Notes under the pieces: generated by a model
Database searches by the model: none
Told to the model about the DNA's origin: nothing
The model's input: only the letters and a program-made list of their open reading frames with translations
Translations under genes and position numbers: made by a program
Source: Collimonas silvisoli
Lineage (GTDB): Bacteria > Pseudomonadota > Gammaproteobacteria > Burkholderiales > Burkholderiaceae_D
Reading direction: 5' to 3'
DNA length: 34,109 nt
Assembly: GCF_018305005.1 (NCBI RefSeq)
Contig: NZ_JAGQEG010000063.1
Span: 1-34,109, forward strand
Shown: positions 33,885 to 34,109 of the stretch, one piece after another
Numbering within the stretch: position 1 is the first letter of the stretch
Layout: each line of letters starts with the position of its first letter

Positions 33885-34109
33885 TTACCAATAATCTTCT
33901 GTCACAAACTGCCCCGGCGCCGCCCGCCGGCAAGGACGCAAGCCGCGTTGATAGAGAATGTCACGGGTTGCGGTAATCATTTCCGGATTGCCGCACATCA
34001 TGACGCGCGAGTTCTCTACCGTGATGGCCAAGTCTGCCGCCGCCTCCAGTTCGCCGCTGGTCAGCAGGGCAGTGATGCGGCCTTGCAAATTGCCGGCGGC
34101 GGGTGTTTG
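33885..34109 (-). CDS. fpr: ferredoxin-NADP reductase, C-terminal part (partial)
   Basis: The last 74 codons are in the window; the start lies beyond the right edge. The segment has NLQGRITALL, SRVMMCGNPEMITATRDIL, the NADP-domain CGNP motif, and the terminal CRRAAPGQFVTEDYW. The bacterial Fpr family ends in an aromatic residue (E. coli ...EHYW) that stacks on FAD. The enzyme moves electrons between NADPH and ferredoxin or flavodoxin and is often tied to oxidative stress. It is convergent with the importer operon. Confidence 0.93.
   Translation of the reverse strand, partial: QTPAAGNLQGRITALLTSGELEAAADLAITVENSRVMMCGNPEMITATRDILYQRGLRPCRRAAPGQFVTEDYW

Noticed and set aside
1-34109. Defence island, prophage, CRISPR or other accessory cluster
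   Set aside because: No integrase, transposase, repeat-spacer array, tRNA-bounded insertion or run of unknown genes is visible; nearly all genes are conserved housekeeping or common regulators.

Overview
The window reads as ordinary chromosome from a betaproteobacterium of the order Burkholderiales, most likely family Oxalobacteraceae (a Collimonas- or Herbaspirillum-like organism). This rests on protein style, gene content (glutathione-dependent formaldehyde oxidation, NsrR/Hmp, a 1334-residue PurL, SelO, many LysR regulators) and a moderately high GC content. No rRNA, tRNA, insertion sequence, prophage, integrase or CRISPR array is visible, and no block has base composition clearly unlike its neighbours. 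The genus is an inference.

Layout. 1-83: C-terminus of a gene resembling radA. 152-2112: formaldehyde detoxification pair frmA-fghA, overlapping by one base. 2156-3112 (minus): a TerC-family membrane protein behind a clear yybP-ykoY manganese riboswitch. 3186-5935: a LysR regulator divergent from malate synthase aceB. 6119-7904: nitric-oxide module nsrR-hmp, each gene preceded by a matching 25-bp palindrome. 7988-10045: secreted S46 peptidase. 10197-10763: NnrU-family membrane protein. 10765-15758 (minus): NAD(P)HX repair enzyme, DadA-like oxidoreductase, DUF2252 protein and a short-chain dehydrogenase lacking the usual catalytic Tyr/Lys. 15874-18870: two LysR genes and a zinc-less MDR oxidoreductase. 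19056-23060: purL. 23193-25510 (minus): two-gene ABC-2 export system. 25676-29444 (minus): selO, msrB, yciB, bolA and a periplasmic parvulin, a redox and envelope maintenance run. 29567-30181 (minus): a DUF2239 protein. 30390-33875: a four-gene branched-chain amino-acid-type ABC importer without its binding protein. 33885-34109 (minus): C-terminus of ferredoxin-NADP reductase.

How genes work together. FrmA and FghA turn S-hydroxymethylglutathione into formate and glutathione. NsrR should repress itself and the NO dioxygenase Hmp through the paired palindromes. The TerC protein is probably switched on by manganese through its riboswitch leader. The four transporter genes are translationally coupled (TGATG, ATGA, ATGA).

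Best leads. (1) The DUF2239 gene has a good sigma-70-like promoter carrying two TTACC-N2-GGT sites 28 bp apart. The protein has an AT-hook-like RGPGRPK stretch followed by a ribbon-helix-helix-like segment, so it may be an uncharacterised autoregulator. (2) The two ATPases of the importer appear to build one canonical and one degenerate ATP site. (3) Two overlapping perfect 13-bp palindromes lie between a LysR gene and its divergent oxidoreductase. I found no defence island or wholly unknown multi-gene system.
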